From Myxococcus stipitatus DSM 14675 (lineage in GTDB: Bacteria; Myxococcota; Myxococcia; Myxococcales; Myxococcaceae), in the NCBI RefSeq assembly GCF_000331735.1, contig NC_020126.1:8745501-8809500 (forward strand): a stretch of 64,000 nucleotides of DNA, written 5' to 3'. Positions 26,633 through 35,234 of the stretch are shown one piece after another (the first letter of the stretch is position 1; each line of letters starts with the position of its first letter). Made by a program: the position numbers and the translations under genes. The notes beneath the pieces are model-generated. The model was not told where the DNA came from. It was given only the letters and a program-made list of their open reading frames with translations, and made no database searches.

Positions 26633-28390
26633 TCAGCCGAGCTGGAGCGTTTCCTCGGCGAGCGGCAGGTCATCGAGCCGCACATCCGGCGTCTCGACGA
26701 TGCGGCCCAGGAGCCGCCGGAAGCACTCCGCCAGCCGCTCCACCTCCGCGGGCTGGAACACGTCGGCGGCGTACTCGAAGGCGCCGCTCAGCCGGCCCAG
26801 GTCCTCGCGCAACAACAACGTCAGCTCATGCCGCGCCGTGCCCGGCACCGAGGCATCCGGCGTGTCCGTCAACAGCGTGCACCCCAGCCCCGGAATCGCC
26901 AGGTCGAAGGTCGCCATGCTCTCGAAGACACACGCGGCCTGGACCTCGGGCAAGGCCGCGCGGGCGCCTCGGCACAGCCGCGACACCTCTTCGAACGGCA
27001 GCTCCTGATGACTCAGGTCCTCCGTCGTGCACCGGCGGTGGCGCACCAGGAGCTCCCGGAACGACGGGTTCCCCGTCAGGTCACAGCGCAGCGCCACCGT
27101 GTTCGCGAGCAGCCCCACCACGTCGCGCAGCTCGCGGCGTCCCCGGTTGGCCACCACGGTGCCCAGGAGCACGTCCTCCTGCCCGGAGTGCCGGCGCAGC
27201 AGCGCGGCGAACACGGCCGAGAGCGCGGTGAACAGCGTGGCCCCCTCGCCGCTCGCCAGCGCCTTCCACGCCGCCGTCAGCGCCACCGGGACCTCGAAGG
27301 ACACCAGCCCGCCCAGCCGCGAGCCCTCGCCACACCCGTTCCGAGGCGTCAGCTTCAGCGGCGGCACCCCCTCCAGCCGCGCCCGCCAGTACTCGCGCTG
27401 TCGATGCGCCCCCTCACAGCCGAGCCACTGCCGCTGCCAGCGAGCCACGTCCGCGGCCTGCCGGGAGGGCGGCGCCAGCGGCGAGGGCACCCGCGCATGG
27501 AAGACGCGATACAGGAACGCCAGCTCCCGCCCGAAGACACTCAGCGACGCGCCATCCGTGATGAGCCGATGCTGTGTCACCAACAGCACATGGGTCTGGT
27601 GGGTCAGGACCACCAGCGCGGTGCGAATCAGCGGCCCCACCTGGAGGTCGAACGGGGCCCGCCCCAGCGCGTCGTAGAGTGTCCGGAAGGACGCGGAGTC
27701 GAGCGCCCGCCCCGCGTCATCCTCCTGCTCGGCCCGCAGGTCGACGACGGGCATCTCCAGGCGGGGCGCCGGTGCAACCACTTGCAGCAGCTCCCCCTCC
27801 CGCTCCCGGAACGACGTGCGGAAGGCTTCGTGCCTCCGGACGATTTCCTGGAGGCTGAGCTTCAGCGCTTCGACGTCCAGCGGGCCGTCGAAGCGCAGAC
27901 CGAAGTGGAGGTGGAAGCGAGGGCTCTCGGGCTGGGGCCGAAGCTGCCTCCAGAGCTGCTGTTGCCCCAGGGAGGCGGGCGTGGTGCCCTCGTTGCGCCG
28001 CACCACCTCCGCGGCCTCGCTCACCGGCGACAGGGCGAGCATCACCTCCGGAGAAGCCAGCACCCGAGCCAGGGCTTCGATGGTCCCCTGCTGCCAGAGG
28101 AAGGCGAGCGTCAGCGGCAAACCCAGCCACTGCTCCAGGTCATTGGCCAGGGAGATGGCCGCCATCGAGTCGAGCCCCTGCTCGACCAGGGGACGCCGCG
28201 TGTCGATGGAGCCCGCGGGCATCTGCCAGTGGAGGGCCAGCCACTCCACCACCCAGTCCTCGATGGTCTCGTGATGGGCAGGGAGCCGGGACTCGGACAG
28301 GTCATGGGCCGCGGGCACGGAGCGCTCGCGTGACGCGTCACGTTCATCCACTCGGGGCTTCACAGCGTCCGTCTCTTCACGCAGGCACAT
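26633..28390 (-). CDS. Stand-alone carrier-protein plus condensation-domain (NRPS-like) protein
   Basis: 585 aa. An N-terminal carrier domain (about 40-115) has LVEQGLDSMAAISLANDLEQ, with the serine that receives phosphopantetheine. A condensation domain (about 145-560) follows: ASLGQQQLWRQLR, RRHEAFRTSF, the core QHRLITDGAS, VLLGTVVANRGRRELRDVVG and LPFEEV. The core normally reads HHxxxDG. Here the second, catalytic His is Arg. No adenylation or thioesterase domain and no NRPS neighbour is present. It may act in trans or be non-catalytic. The ATG at 28390 is the first in the family-like region; a GTG about 30 bases later is possible. Confidence 0.8.
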   Translation of the reverse strand: MCLREETDAVKPRVDERDASRERSVPAAHDLSESRLPAHHETIEDWVVEWLALHWQMPAGSIDTRRPLVEQGLDSMAAISLANDLEQWLGLPLTLAFLWQQGTIEALARVLASPEVMLALSPVSEAAEVVRRNEGTTPASLGQQQLWRQLRPQPESPRFHLHFGLRFDGPLDVEALKLSLQEIVRRHEAFRTSFREREGELLQVVAPAPRLEMPVVDLRAEQEDDAGRALDSASFRTLYDALGRAPFDLQVGPLIRTALVVLTHQTHVLLVTQHRLITDGASLSVFGRELAFLYRVFHARVPSPLAPPSRQAADVARWQRQWLGCEGAHRQREYWRARLEGVPPLKLTPRNGCGEGSRLGGLVSFEVPVALTAAWKALASGEGATLFTALSAVFAALLRRHSGQEDVLLGTVVANRGRRELRDVVGLLANTVALRCDLTGNPSFRELLVRHRRCTTEDLSHQELPFEEVSRLCRGARAALPEVQAACVFESMATFDLAIPGLGCTLLTDTPDASVPGTARHELTLLLREDLGRLSGAFEYAADVFQPAEVERLAECFRRLLGRIVETPDVRLDDLPLAEETLQLG

Positions 28391-28751
28391 CCACCCGGGT
28401 GAGTTGCGTGCGTGGAACGACAACGTCAAGGTCCGCCCCCGAAACTCTCCCCTCCGGGCGTACACGACCCGACGTGAACCATCCCTCGACGTCGTCTGCC
28501 AATCCCTCCCACCACGTCGGGTCCCCGCCTCACCGTTCCGCGGGGCCGGAAGGCTGTCCGCTGCTTCGCGAATCGCCATCCCCCGCGCCCGGCCCATGCC
28601 GGGCCCCCAGCACCTGCGTGGCCCCCCGGATGGACGTGTCGCACGAGCCTGGACGGCCCCTCCGTGAAACCCGTGTCGGATGGCGCCTCCATTCTTGGTG
28701 CTTCCCTCATGCCAGGGCGCGTCATACGACGCGGCCAGGTTCACCCGCTGA
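28391..28751. other. 361-base divergent intergenic region
   Basis: It separates the carrier-condensation gene (minus) from the membrane protein gene (plus) and must hold both promoters. A small perfect hairpin GCCCGGC-CCAT-GCCGGGC lies at 28587-28604. No convincing coding sequence, repeat or -10/-35 pair was seen. Confidence 0.5.
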
Positions 28752-30299
28752 TTGAGGTCTCCCCTGCGGACTCGCACCACGACAGAGGTCTTCCGGGCAC
28801 TGGGCACGGTCGCCCTGCTGCTGCTTCTTCCCTGGGTCGTCTACGGGAGCGTCGTCTCCCTGAGCTACGGCCTGCGCGACGACTACGCCATCCTGCGCGA
28901 GGCCCGGGAGGAGCCCGGCAAGATCCTCAAGGTCTGTGGCGCCATGGGCCGCCCGCTGTATGGGTGGCTGCTGGACCGCTCCTCGCGGGCGGCCGGGGAC
29001 GTGCGGGGGCTCGGCGGCCTGCGGGCCTTGGCGGTGGCGGGGCTGGGGATGCTGGCCCTGGCGGTGTTCCTCTTGCTGAAGGCCGAGGGCTGGAGCCGAG
29101 GCCCCGCGCTGCTGCTGGCGGCCTTCCTCACGGTGATTCCCTCCGCGCAGGTCGTCGCGAGCTGGGGCATCTGCTGGCCGCAAGCGGTGGCGTTGCTGCT
29201 CAGCGTGGGTGCGTTCGCCCTGGCGCGGGTGGGGCTGCGGGAGGGGCCTCGGGGCCCTCGAGGCTGGAGCCTGTGCGTGGGCGCCGCGGTGGCGCTGGCG
29301 GCGTCCATGCTCGTCTACCAGGCGAGTGGTCCGTTCTACGCGGTGCTGCTCGCGGCGGTGGTGGTGACGCGGCGGTACGAGGACCCGCGCGCGCTGGCGC
29401 GAGGACTGGGCGGGCACCTGCTCGTGGTCATCGCGGGGCTGGGGCTGGCGTACGTCGTCACCCGCATGAGCTTCGCGCTGGGGGTGTTCTCGCCCTCGCC
29501 GCGCATGGCGCTGGAGCGGCACTTCGTGGACAAGGCCGTGTGGTTCGTCTCGAAAGTCCTGCCCAACGCGCTGGCGCTCAACGTCCTGGATGACTCGGAC
29601 ACGTCGCCCTCGTGGGGCTACTGGCTCATGGTGGGTGGGACGCTGGCGCTGGTGGTCGCGGGGCTGGTCGCGGAGGGCCGCCGCGCGGGGCGGGTGGCGG
29701 TGGGGACGTGGGTGCTGGCGATGGTGGGGCTGATGGGCCTGGCGTACTGCGCCAGCCTGCTCGCGAGTGAGCGCTGGCCCACGTACCGCACGCTCTTCGC
29801 GCTCACGGGGGTGTGGAGCGTGTTCGTCTTCGCCGCCGTGGTGAAGCTGGGCGCGCTGTGGCCGACGAGAGGCTCCCACCTGGCACTCTTGCTCCTGACG
29901 GTGTTCGTGGTGGGCAGCGCGGGGGTGGCGCGCCAGCAGTCGCTGGAGCTGTTCGCCTGGCCGCAGGGCCGGGAGCTGGCGCTGATGCGGCAGGGGGCCG
30001 CCGCGCTCGAGACCTCGCGTCCGTCGCGCGTCTTCGTGCTCACCGCCCGCCAGAAGGACACCTCCGCGCACCGGCGCTACCTGGACGAGTTCGGCTCCAT
30101 CTCCGTGGACACGGAGTGGGTGGCCAAGGAGCTGTTCGCGACGGCCGTCCGGGAGCGCTTCCCCCAGGAGCGCGACTTGAGCGCCCTGTACCGCTTCGAC
30201 GCGGGCCCGGTGGCGCCGGATGCGAGGGGCTACGACATCCTCGTCGACATGCGTCAGCTCCGGTCCGCCTCGACCCGGTCCATCCAGCAGGCCCGTTGA
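28752..30299 (+). CDS. Polytopic membrane protein, GtrII/glycosyltransferase-like
   Basis: 515 aa from a TTG at 28752. No ATG or GTG precedes the first helix, so the start is uncertain. About 11 membrane helices fill residues 15-410, with a conserved acidic pair after helix 1 (SYGLRDDYAILREA), as seen in GtrII-type O-antigen glucosyltransferases and related lipid-linked sugar transferases. A soluble C-terminal domain (about 420-515) follows. No partner genes for surface-polysaccharide modification lie nearby, so the role is unproven. Confidence 0.6.
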   Translation: MRSPLRTRTTTEVFRALGTVALLLLLPWVVYGSVVSLSYGLRDDYAILREAREEPGKILKVCGAMGRPLYGWLLDRSSRAAGDVRGLGGLRALAVAGLGMLALAVFLLLKAEGWSRGPALLLAAFLTVIPSAQVVASWGICWPQAVALLLSVGAFALARVGLREGPRGPRGWSLCVGAAVALAASMLVYQASGPFYAVLLAAVVVTRRYEDPRALARGLGGHLLVVIAGLGLAYVVTRMSFALGVFSPSPRMALERHFVDKAVWFVSKVLPNALALNVLDDSDTSPSWGYWLMVGGTLALVVAGLVAEGRRAGRVAVGTWVLAMVGLMGLAYCASLLASERWPTYRTLFALTGVWSVFVFAAVVKLGALWPTRGSHLALLLLTVFVVGSAGVARQQSLELFAWPQGRELALMRQGAAALETSRPSRVFVLTARQKDTSAHRRYLDEFGSISVDTEWVAKELFATAVRERFPQERDLSALYRFDAGPVAPDARGYDILVDMRQLRSASTRSIQQAR

Positions 30300-30373
30300 G
30301 GACTGCACTCGGCGCGACTGGAATGACGTTCGGAGTTGACGCGGGGGAGCCCGGCCGGGCATGCCACGGACTC

Positions 30374-31024
30374 GTGCCTTCCTACGAACAGATTTTCGAG
30401 AACAACCGCCGCTGGTCCGCCGACAAGACGAAGGACGACCCGCATTACTTCGAGCGGCTGTCCGCGGAACACAACCCCGAGTACCTCTACATCGGCTGCT
30501 CCGACAGCCGGGTGCCCGCCAACGAAATCATGGGCGTGGAGCCCGGGGATGTGTTCGTCCACCGCAACGTCGCGAACCTGGTCAACAACGTCGACCTGAA
30601 CGTGATGTCGGTCATCAACTACGCCGTGCGCCACCTGTCGGTGAAGCGCATCATCGTCTGCGGCCACTACGGCTGCCAGGGCGTGAAGGCGGCGATGCAG
30701 CCCAAGGACCTGGGCATCCTCAATCCGTGGCTGCGCAACGTGCGGGACGTCTACCGCCTGCACAAGGCGGAGCTGGACGCGCTGACGGACCCGGAGGCCC
30801 GCTACGCCCGGCTGGTGGAGCTCAACGTCACCGAGCAGTGCATCAGCATCATCAAGACCGCCGCCGTGCAGCGCGCCTACGTGGAGACGGGCTTCCCCAC
30901 CGTGCACGGCTGGGTGTTCGACATGCGCACCGGCCTGCTCCGAGACCTGGAGCTGGACTTCCCCAAGCTGCTGCGCGACGTGCAGGAGGTCTACAACCTC
31001 ACGGACAAGGACACGATCTTCTAG
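30374..31024 (+). CDS. Beta-class carbonic anhydrase
   Basis: 216 aa from a GTG at 30374, just before the conserved YEQIFENNRRW. An ATG at 30323 would add 17 residues lacking family similarity. Zinc ligands are in GCSDSR (Cys and the Asp-Arg dyad) and CGHYGCQG (His, Cys). The family interconverts CO2 and bicarbonate in the cytoplasm. The length and the PNAxxLVxxxDLxxxSVI-type central region (NVANLVNNVDLNVMSVINYA) fit clade-B bacterial enzymes. The 3' end lies against the remnant gene on the other strand. Confidence 0.93.
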   Translation: MPSYEQIFENNRRWSADKTKDDPHYFERLSAEHNPEYLYIGCSDSRVPANEIMGVEPGDVFVHRNVANLVNNVDLNVMSVINYAVRHLSVKRIIVCGHYGCQGVKAAMQPKDLGILNPWLRNVRDVYRLHKAELDALTDPEARYARLVELNVTEQCISIIKTAAVQRAYVETGFPTVHGWVFDMRTGLLRDLELDFPKLLRDVQEVYNLTDKDTIF

Positions 31025-31027
31025 CGA

Positions 31028-31360
31028 GAAGGCATAGCGCGCCTGGAGGCGGAACTGCCGCGGCGGCTGGTACTCGGCCGGGGCACCCGAGGCGTCGGTC
31101 CGGGTGACGGCCGTGTATTCAATCCAATACGAGAAGGACACGGACGCGCGGTACTCGCCGTTCGCGTCCGTGACGACCCGCCGCAGATTGCTGGGGCCGC
31201 GAAACACGGTGATGACGACTCCCGCGAAGCCGTCCCAGGGAGAGTCCGCGTGGGTCACCCTGCCCATCAGGGTTCCCCCGGCGAGCGCCGTCGCCCCGAA
31301 CAGCAAACACCCGAGAGCCAGGAGTTGGAGCGACAGGTGGATGCACCAGCGGCATGGCAT
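31028..31360 (-). pseudogene. Collapsed TonB-receptor-like gene (first and last segments only)
   Basis: From ATG 31360 (GAGG eight bases upstream) a signal peptide (LSLQLLALGCLLFGATALAG) leads into a carboxypeptidase-regulatory-like domain (LMGRVTHADSPWDGFAG; RRVVTDANGEYRASV). The sequence then jumps to YQPPRQFRLQARYAF, which looks like the last strand and terminal Phe of a TonB-dependent receptor. The plug and barrel are absent and no stop follows the Phe, so the frame runs on antisense through the carbonic anhydrase gene. I read this as an internal deletion plus loss of the stop codon. Confidence 0.6.
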
Positions 31361-31584
31361 GGCGGATGCCTCGGATGGGGTGTCCCCTCTTGAGAGGAAG
31401 GGCCGTGGGCACACAACACGGGAACCTCCTCGCTCCATCATCGATTCGTCTCGGGAAGAGGGCTTGCCCTTCACGAGACACGACCTGATGGAACGGCTGG
31501 GACTCGAGACACCTCGGGACCTTGATTCCCTCGCATCCGCCACGAGATGCTCTCACGGACTTTTCTTCTCGACAGGAGTTCGCG

Positions 31585-32571
31585 ATGACGACGCTGGCCC
31601 AGCTCCCCCAGGAGCAGAAGAAGATCAACTGTGTCTGGATTGGGGACGGACTCATCAACCACCTCTCGGCGTTCAACATCCTCAGCTGGATATCGTGTGG
31701 ATGGACCGTCACCCTCTACAAGCACCCCGCGGTCCAGGCGGATGCCCCCGTGAGTGCGCTGTTCCCCCTGGATGCCCGCGCGGCGTTCGACGAGCTTGAA
31801 GAGGGTGACCTCTCGGTGGTCTCCCTCACCGACGCGCTCGCCCCTGAAACAGACGTCATGCCCAACGCGCGGGCCCTCCTGCTCCAGTGGATTGAGAACA
31901 TCGGCGTCGGATACACCAGCTACGCCATCGGTGACCTGACCAAGTCCTTCATCGCGGGGACACGCGTGGGCATCGTGCTGGACTTGAAGATTGGTCCCAG
32001 CCCATACCTCCCGGACTATCCCGCCGAGCCCTTCCTCAATAACTTCATCAGCTTCACTCGCGCGGGCGCGGGCGGTGTGGAGAACCAGTGTCTGGGCAGC
32101 TTCAACCTCGACGCGTCCAACAAGTACGGTCGCAACTTCGATGCGGGCGTGATGTTCCGCTTGGGCGGCGCCACCTTCAAGGTCAAGACCGAAGCCGAGG
32201 GAGTCTTCGGCTCCATCACGGGCATGCACCAGAACGCCTTCAACAAGATGCGGTTCGGCGGCGGAGCCAAGGGGACGGACGTCAAGACCTGGGACGCCGA
32301 CAAGTGGTCATTCCCAGAGCTTGTGGGAACAACCAACTCGGGTCCGTTTCGGGTCTACCAGACGCCTGGCTATTTCAACTGGAAGCAGGGCGAGTATCCC
32401 GAAGCAAAGAAGGCCAACGAGCTGCTCGTCGCCGACACCCTGGAGGCGGACCATGGCGTCGAGGGATTCAAGACCCCGCCCAAGCCCCTGCCGAACGATG
32501 CCTTCTACCTGAAGGCCATCCAACCCATGGCCCACAAGGCCATCAAGACCATCCGGGCCGCCTGGAAATAG
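31585..32571 (+). CDS. TcdA/GT32-like glycosyltransferase-fold protein with incomplete DXD
   Basis: 328 aa; CAGGAG precedes the ATG by eight bases. The N-terminus (KKINCVWIGDGLINHLSAFN) resembles the WIG-type first strand of DXD-sugar-binding glycosyltransferases. Residues about 115-145 (YAIGDLTKSFIAGTRVGIVLDLKIGP after joining) align with the S/G-D-L-x-R-x-x-x-L-x-x-x-G-G-x-Y-x-D-x-D region, but the second Asp is Lys (LDLK). There is no signal peptide. The fold assignment is from motif order only. The enzyme may be inactive, use a different metal arrangement, or be a toxin-like effector. It is flanked by decayed genes and an immunity-type gene. Confidence 0.45.
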   Translation: MTTLAQLPQEQKKINCVWIGDGLINHLSAFNILSWISCGWTVTLYKHPAVQADAPVSALFPLDARAAFDELEEGDLSVVSLTDALAPETDVMPNARALLLQWIENIGVGYTSYAIGDLTKSFIAGTRVGIVLDLKIGPSPYLPDYPAEPFLNNFISFTRAGAGGVENQCLGSFNLDASNKYGRNFDAGVMFRLGGATFKVKTEAEGVFGSITGMHQNAFNKMRFGGGAKGTDVKTWDADKWSFPELVGTTNSGPFRVYQTPGYFNWKQGEYPEAKKANELLVADTLEADHGVEGFKTPPKPLPNDAFYLKAIQPMAHKAIKTIRAAWK

Positions 32572-32682
32572 GCCCGTGCCGAACCGGCCTCGGGCGCGGA
32601 GCCTGAGGCCGGGCGAGACTTGCGCTCCTCGGTCTAATTCTTCAGGGACGCCCGCGTCAGTTCCAGGGGAGCCAGAGTCCTG

Positions 32683-32778
32683 CTACGAGGCGCCCGAGTC
32701 GGGTGTCGATGGGTCTGAATCCTCGCTGCCACCAACAAGGAGCGTGGCGACGATGAGGGGCATTGACAGGATGCGCAT
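32683..32778 (-). CDS. Tiny lipoprotein-like peptide without its cysteine
   Basis: 31 aa: MRILSMPLIVATLLVGG followed by an acidic Ser/Asp/Pro tail. GGAG lies about nine bases before the ATG. It looks like a lipoprotein signal in which the expected Cys after GG is missing (GGSED). It could be a secreted micropeptide or the leftover 5' end of a lipoprotein gene. The stretches 32572-32682 and 32779-33056 around it hold no other gene I can support. Confidence 0.35.
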   Translation of the reverse strand: MRILSMPLIVATLLVGGSEDSDPSTPDSGAS

Positions 32779-33056
32779 GCGACTCACTCCAGAGGGGGGA
32801 AGGAGAGAGAACATCGCGTCCTTTGCGTCGACTGGGAAGGACGCGTTACGGCGCGATGGCGGTCGATCTGCTCCGCCATGCTCCCGCCTCGCCGCCTGGG
32901 CCTTGAACTCCACCCCATTCAGTGAGGTATGGGAGCCCTGATGCGAGGGGAAGCTCCGTGGTACGCCGTGATGCCAGAAGGCGTTGAGGCCCACCGCGCG
33001 GGAGTGAGGTCAGCAGCAAGGCCATCATTTCGACCGTCACTCGGTACTTCAGGCTC

Positions 33057-33602
33057 ATGGAGGACGTACGGGCCGGTAGCTGGTTCCTCGGAGACCTGTT
33101 GGACGAGACGGGGCAGGCGTTCGAGGACTTCTGGCGGTTTTCGGAAGGAGGGCCTGTCCCTTCTGTCGGGCGCTTGAAGTCCCCCATCGAAGCGCCGGGG
33201 ACGCCCTTGGATTTCAGCAGCGCGGGCGTTGGCATGACGCCCATCCTTCACGTCAGGCTCGCCGCCATCTTCGCGGAGCTGGCTCCAGAAGATGTCCAAC
33301 TCGTCCCTGTTGAAGTCAAAGGCTGCTCGGACCCGTACGTCATGCTCGTGGCCACGAAGCTCATTCGCTGCATCGACGAGAAGTCCTCACGCGAGGTCTT
33401 GTTTTATCTTCCCGAGGACGAGCTGCCTGAGTTGGTTGGCCCGTATCGAAACGTGGCGGGGATGAGGATTGACCCCACGAGGGTGGGAAGCGCGAGGGTC
33501 TTCCGCACCTGGGGATGGTCAACCGGTCTCATCGTCTCCGAGGCCATCAAGACCGCCCTGGCATTCGCACGCGTCACGGGCGCCGCCTTCGAGGACGTTT
33601 AG
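33057..33602 (+). CDS. Imm11-type immunity protein (orphan), N-terminus possibly damaged
   Basis: 181 aa from ATG 33057. The sequence follows the myxobacterial Imm11-type pattern: PGTPLDFSSAGVGM, PILHVRLAAIFAELAPEDVQLVPV split by the DVQL signature, LIRCIDEKSSREV, and a C-terminal WSTGLIVSEAIKTAL. These proteins neutralise secreted polymorphic toxins. The family N-terminus usually reads M-x-x-RYF; here VTRYFRL is encoded just upstream (33036-33056), but no ATG, GTG or TTG lies between it and an in-frame stop at 32985. The true start may be a rare ATT/ATC, or the gene has lost its start. No toxin gene is adjacent. Confidence 0.7.
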   Translation: MEDVRAGSWFLGDLLDETGQAFEDFWRFSEGGPVPSVGRLKSPIEAPGTPLDFSSAGVGMTPILHVRLAAIFAELAPEDVQLVPVEVKGCSDPYVMLVATKLIRCIDEKSSREVLFYLPEDELPELVGPYRNVAGMRIDPTRVGSARVFRTWGWSTGLIVSEAIKTALAFARVTGAAFEDV

Positions 33603-33921
33603 GAACACCCGCTCGCAGTGATGCCCACGGGCGTTGAGCACAGCGCTGCCTGCGCCTCGAGGTCCTCCTTCGAACCACAGCGGCCCTCATCGCAATCACT
33701 GCCGGGAGTGGCAAGGCTTGCCCTGTCCTCTCGGCAACCCTTGCCGTTCCCCACGGCCGTCCTCTCTGAGTGGCCATTGGCATTCGGGTTGCTCTACCCG
33801 GGCTCACTCCGTGCCGCGGAGCCGCATGGTGCGGTGTCCCGGCTCGGAGCCCCCTCGGCCATGCTCGGCGGACGGTCGCTCCGCTCGCGCATGGCTGTCA
33901 TTGAAAGGACCGGGTCTCTCC
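33603..33921. other. 319-base gap without a supported gene
   Basis: It lies between the immunity-type gene and the triple-repeat lipoprotein. Codon bias is irregular, both strands are open for short stretches only, and no hairpin, repeat or promoter motif stood out. It probably contains the lipoprotein promoter. Confidence 0.5.
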
Positions 33922-34734
33922 GTGCGCAACCTCCTCCTCGCCCTCCCGCTCGCCACCCTCACCGCCGCCTGTGGCGGTGAGCCCCTCGCACCCGAGACGC
34001 CCTCGGTCGCCGATGAGGCCACCGGCCAGGCCGCGCAACAGGTCACCCTCGACGGCACCTATACGTGGCGCGTCAATGAGATCGCCTTCACCTCCTCGGC
34101 CATCGGCTCGGCCACCAACCGCACCTGCTTCCTCAGCGCTCTCGGCGGCAGCCTCCAGGAGAACCCCTCCAACGACGGAGTCCGGAGCTTCGCCGGAGTC
34201 AACATCTCCGACGACCGGTGGCTCATCGTCGTGAGGCAGAACGCGGACGCGGCCCTCTCCACCACCGCCAGGTGTGTCAATACCGCCGCCAACCGCACCG
34301 CCGAGGTCTCCTGGTCCAACGGCGAGGCCGCCAAGGTCCTGGGCGCCGTGACGGCCGACCGCCGCTGCTTCCTCACCCGGGTTGAGGCCTCCGGCGCCTT
34401 CAACTCCACCTCCGAATACGTCCGCGTCTGGAACGACGGCCTCAACTGGTACCTCGGGGGTGACCTCGCCGACGCGGGTGGCGCCCGCGCCATCTGCGTC
34501 GACATCCCCGAGAGCGTCGGCAATGGGTGGCAGTTGATCTCCGGCTCCGGCGGCCAGAGCACGGACCTCGCCTACAACCCCGGCGGCGTCGCATGCTTCC
34601 TCTCCGGCATCGGCGGCCGTTTCAACCAGGACAGCTACTCGGACGGCGTGAGCGTCGACTACAACTCCGGCACCCTCACCTGGGAGATGGCCCTCTCCCC
34701 CTTCAAGCGCGGCTGGGCCCACTGCGTCAAGTAA
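33922..34734 (+). CDS. Triple-repeat secreted lipoprotein of unknown function
   Basis: 270 aa from a GTG at 33922 that places a lipobox at once (LLALPLATLTAAC, Cys at about 17). After a 30-residue linker come three related units of about 70-75 residues, each opening with a CFL core: RTCFLSALGGSLQENP, RRCFLTRVEASGAFNS, VACFLSGIGGRFNQDS. The first two end with a Cys near A-x-C-V (ARCVNTA, AICVDIP) and the last with AHCVK, suggesting one disulfide per unit. Each unit probably forms a small beta domain on the cell surface. AAAGGA lies 12 bases upstream. A hairpin follows the stop. Confidence 0.7.
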   Translation: MRNLLLALPLATLTAACGGEPLAPETPSVADEATGQAAQQVTLDGTYTWRVNEIAFTSSAIGSATNRTCFLSALGGSLQENPSNDGVRSFAGVNISDDRWLIVVRQNADAALSTTARCVNTAANRTAEVSWSNGEAAKVLGAVTADRRCFLTRVEASGAFNSTSEYVRVWNDGLNWYLGGDLADAGGARAICVDIPESVGNGWQLISGSGGQSTDLAYNPGGVACFLSGIGGRFNQDSYSDGVSVDYNSGTLTWEMALSPFKRGWAHCVK

Positions 34735-34749
34735 TCCCTCTCACCCCAA

Positions 34750-34780
34750 GGCCTGGGTCCGTCTACAGCGGGCCCAGGCC
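34750..34780 (+). terminator. Hairpin terminator after the triple-repeat lipoprotein
   Basis: GGCCTGGGTCC (34750-34760) pairs with GGGCCCAGGCC (34770-34780), eleven pairs with one G-T wobble, around a nine-base loop, 16 bases after the TAA. It also lies at the truncation point of the minus-strand protease remnant. Confidence 0.65.
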
Positions 34781-34799
34781 CCTCTCCCAGACATCCCTC

Positions 34800-35234
34800 A
34801 CCGCTCTGGACGGCGAAGCTGAGAACGAGGCCGTTCGTCACGCCGTTCAGGCCCCGGCCGAGCACCGCGGCGTGGGCCGGTTCGGGAGTCTCCACCACCT
34901 GGATGTGGATGCCCTCAGCGCCCGAGGTGCAGGCACCCCAGCCGGTGAAGTCCACGTAGGTGGCACTCTCCCAGGTCTTCTCGACCTGGTCCTGCGTCCA
35001 GGCCCGGCCCGAGGCATTTCCCGCCGTGGGATTCTCCCAGCAGACGGGGATGCCGAGGGTGCGCCAGATGGCCTGCGAGCTGGGATACAGCTCGTCTTCG
35101 CGGGAGTGTGGCGTTCCCGTATTGGATGCCTCGGCTGCCGAAACGGGCACTCCGTCGGTTCCGGCCCCTCCCAGCCAAGCGCCTGTGAGTGTCAGGAACA
35201 TCGCGACTTCATACAACTTACGACTGTTGCTCAT
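34800..35234 (-). pseudogene. Matrixin-like secreted protease truncated before the active site
   Basis: From ATG 35234 (GGGG five bases upstream) there is a signal peptide, then the N-terminal half of a matrixin-like zinc protease common in myxobacteria: PVCWENPTAGNASGRAWTQD, VEKTWESATYVDFTGWGACT, GIHIQVVE, LNGVTNGLVLSF. The HExxH helix that should come next is absent. The frame instead runs into the terminator and the back of the lipoprotein gene, stopping at 34659. It is most simply a 3' deletion. Confidence 0.6.

Noticed and set aside
26381..28333. A plus-strand ORF opposite the condensation-domain gene
   Set aside because: Low-complexity Arg/Gln/Leu composition and no start context. The opposite strand carries the real domains.
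30323..30373. N-terminal extension of carbonic anhydrase from an ATG
   Set aside because: The added residues lie outside the family core, and the GTG at 30374 gives the usual length. The ATG cannot be fully excluded.
30254..31543. A 429-codon ORF as one intact protein
   Set aside because: Only residues about 62-172 look biological. The rest is antisense to carbonic anhydrase, so it was called a remnant instead.
32929..33177. Small ORF before the immunity-type gene as a toxin fragment
   Set aside because: It shows no toxin motif and overlaps the immunity gene in a shadow frame.
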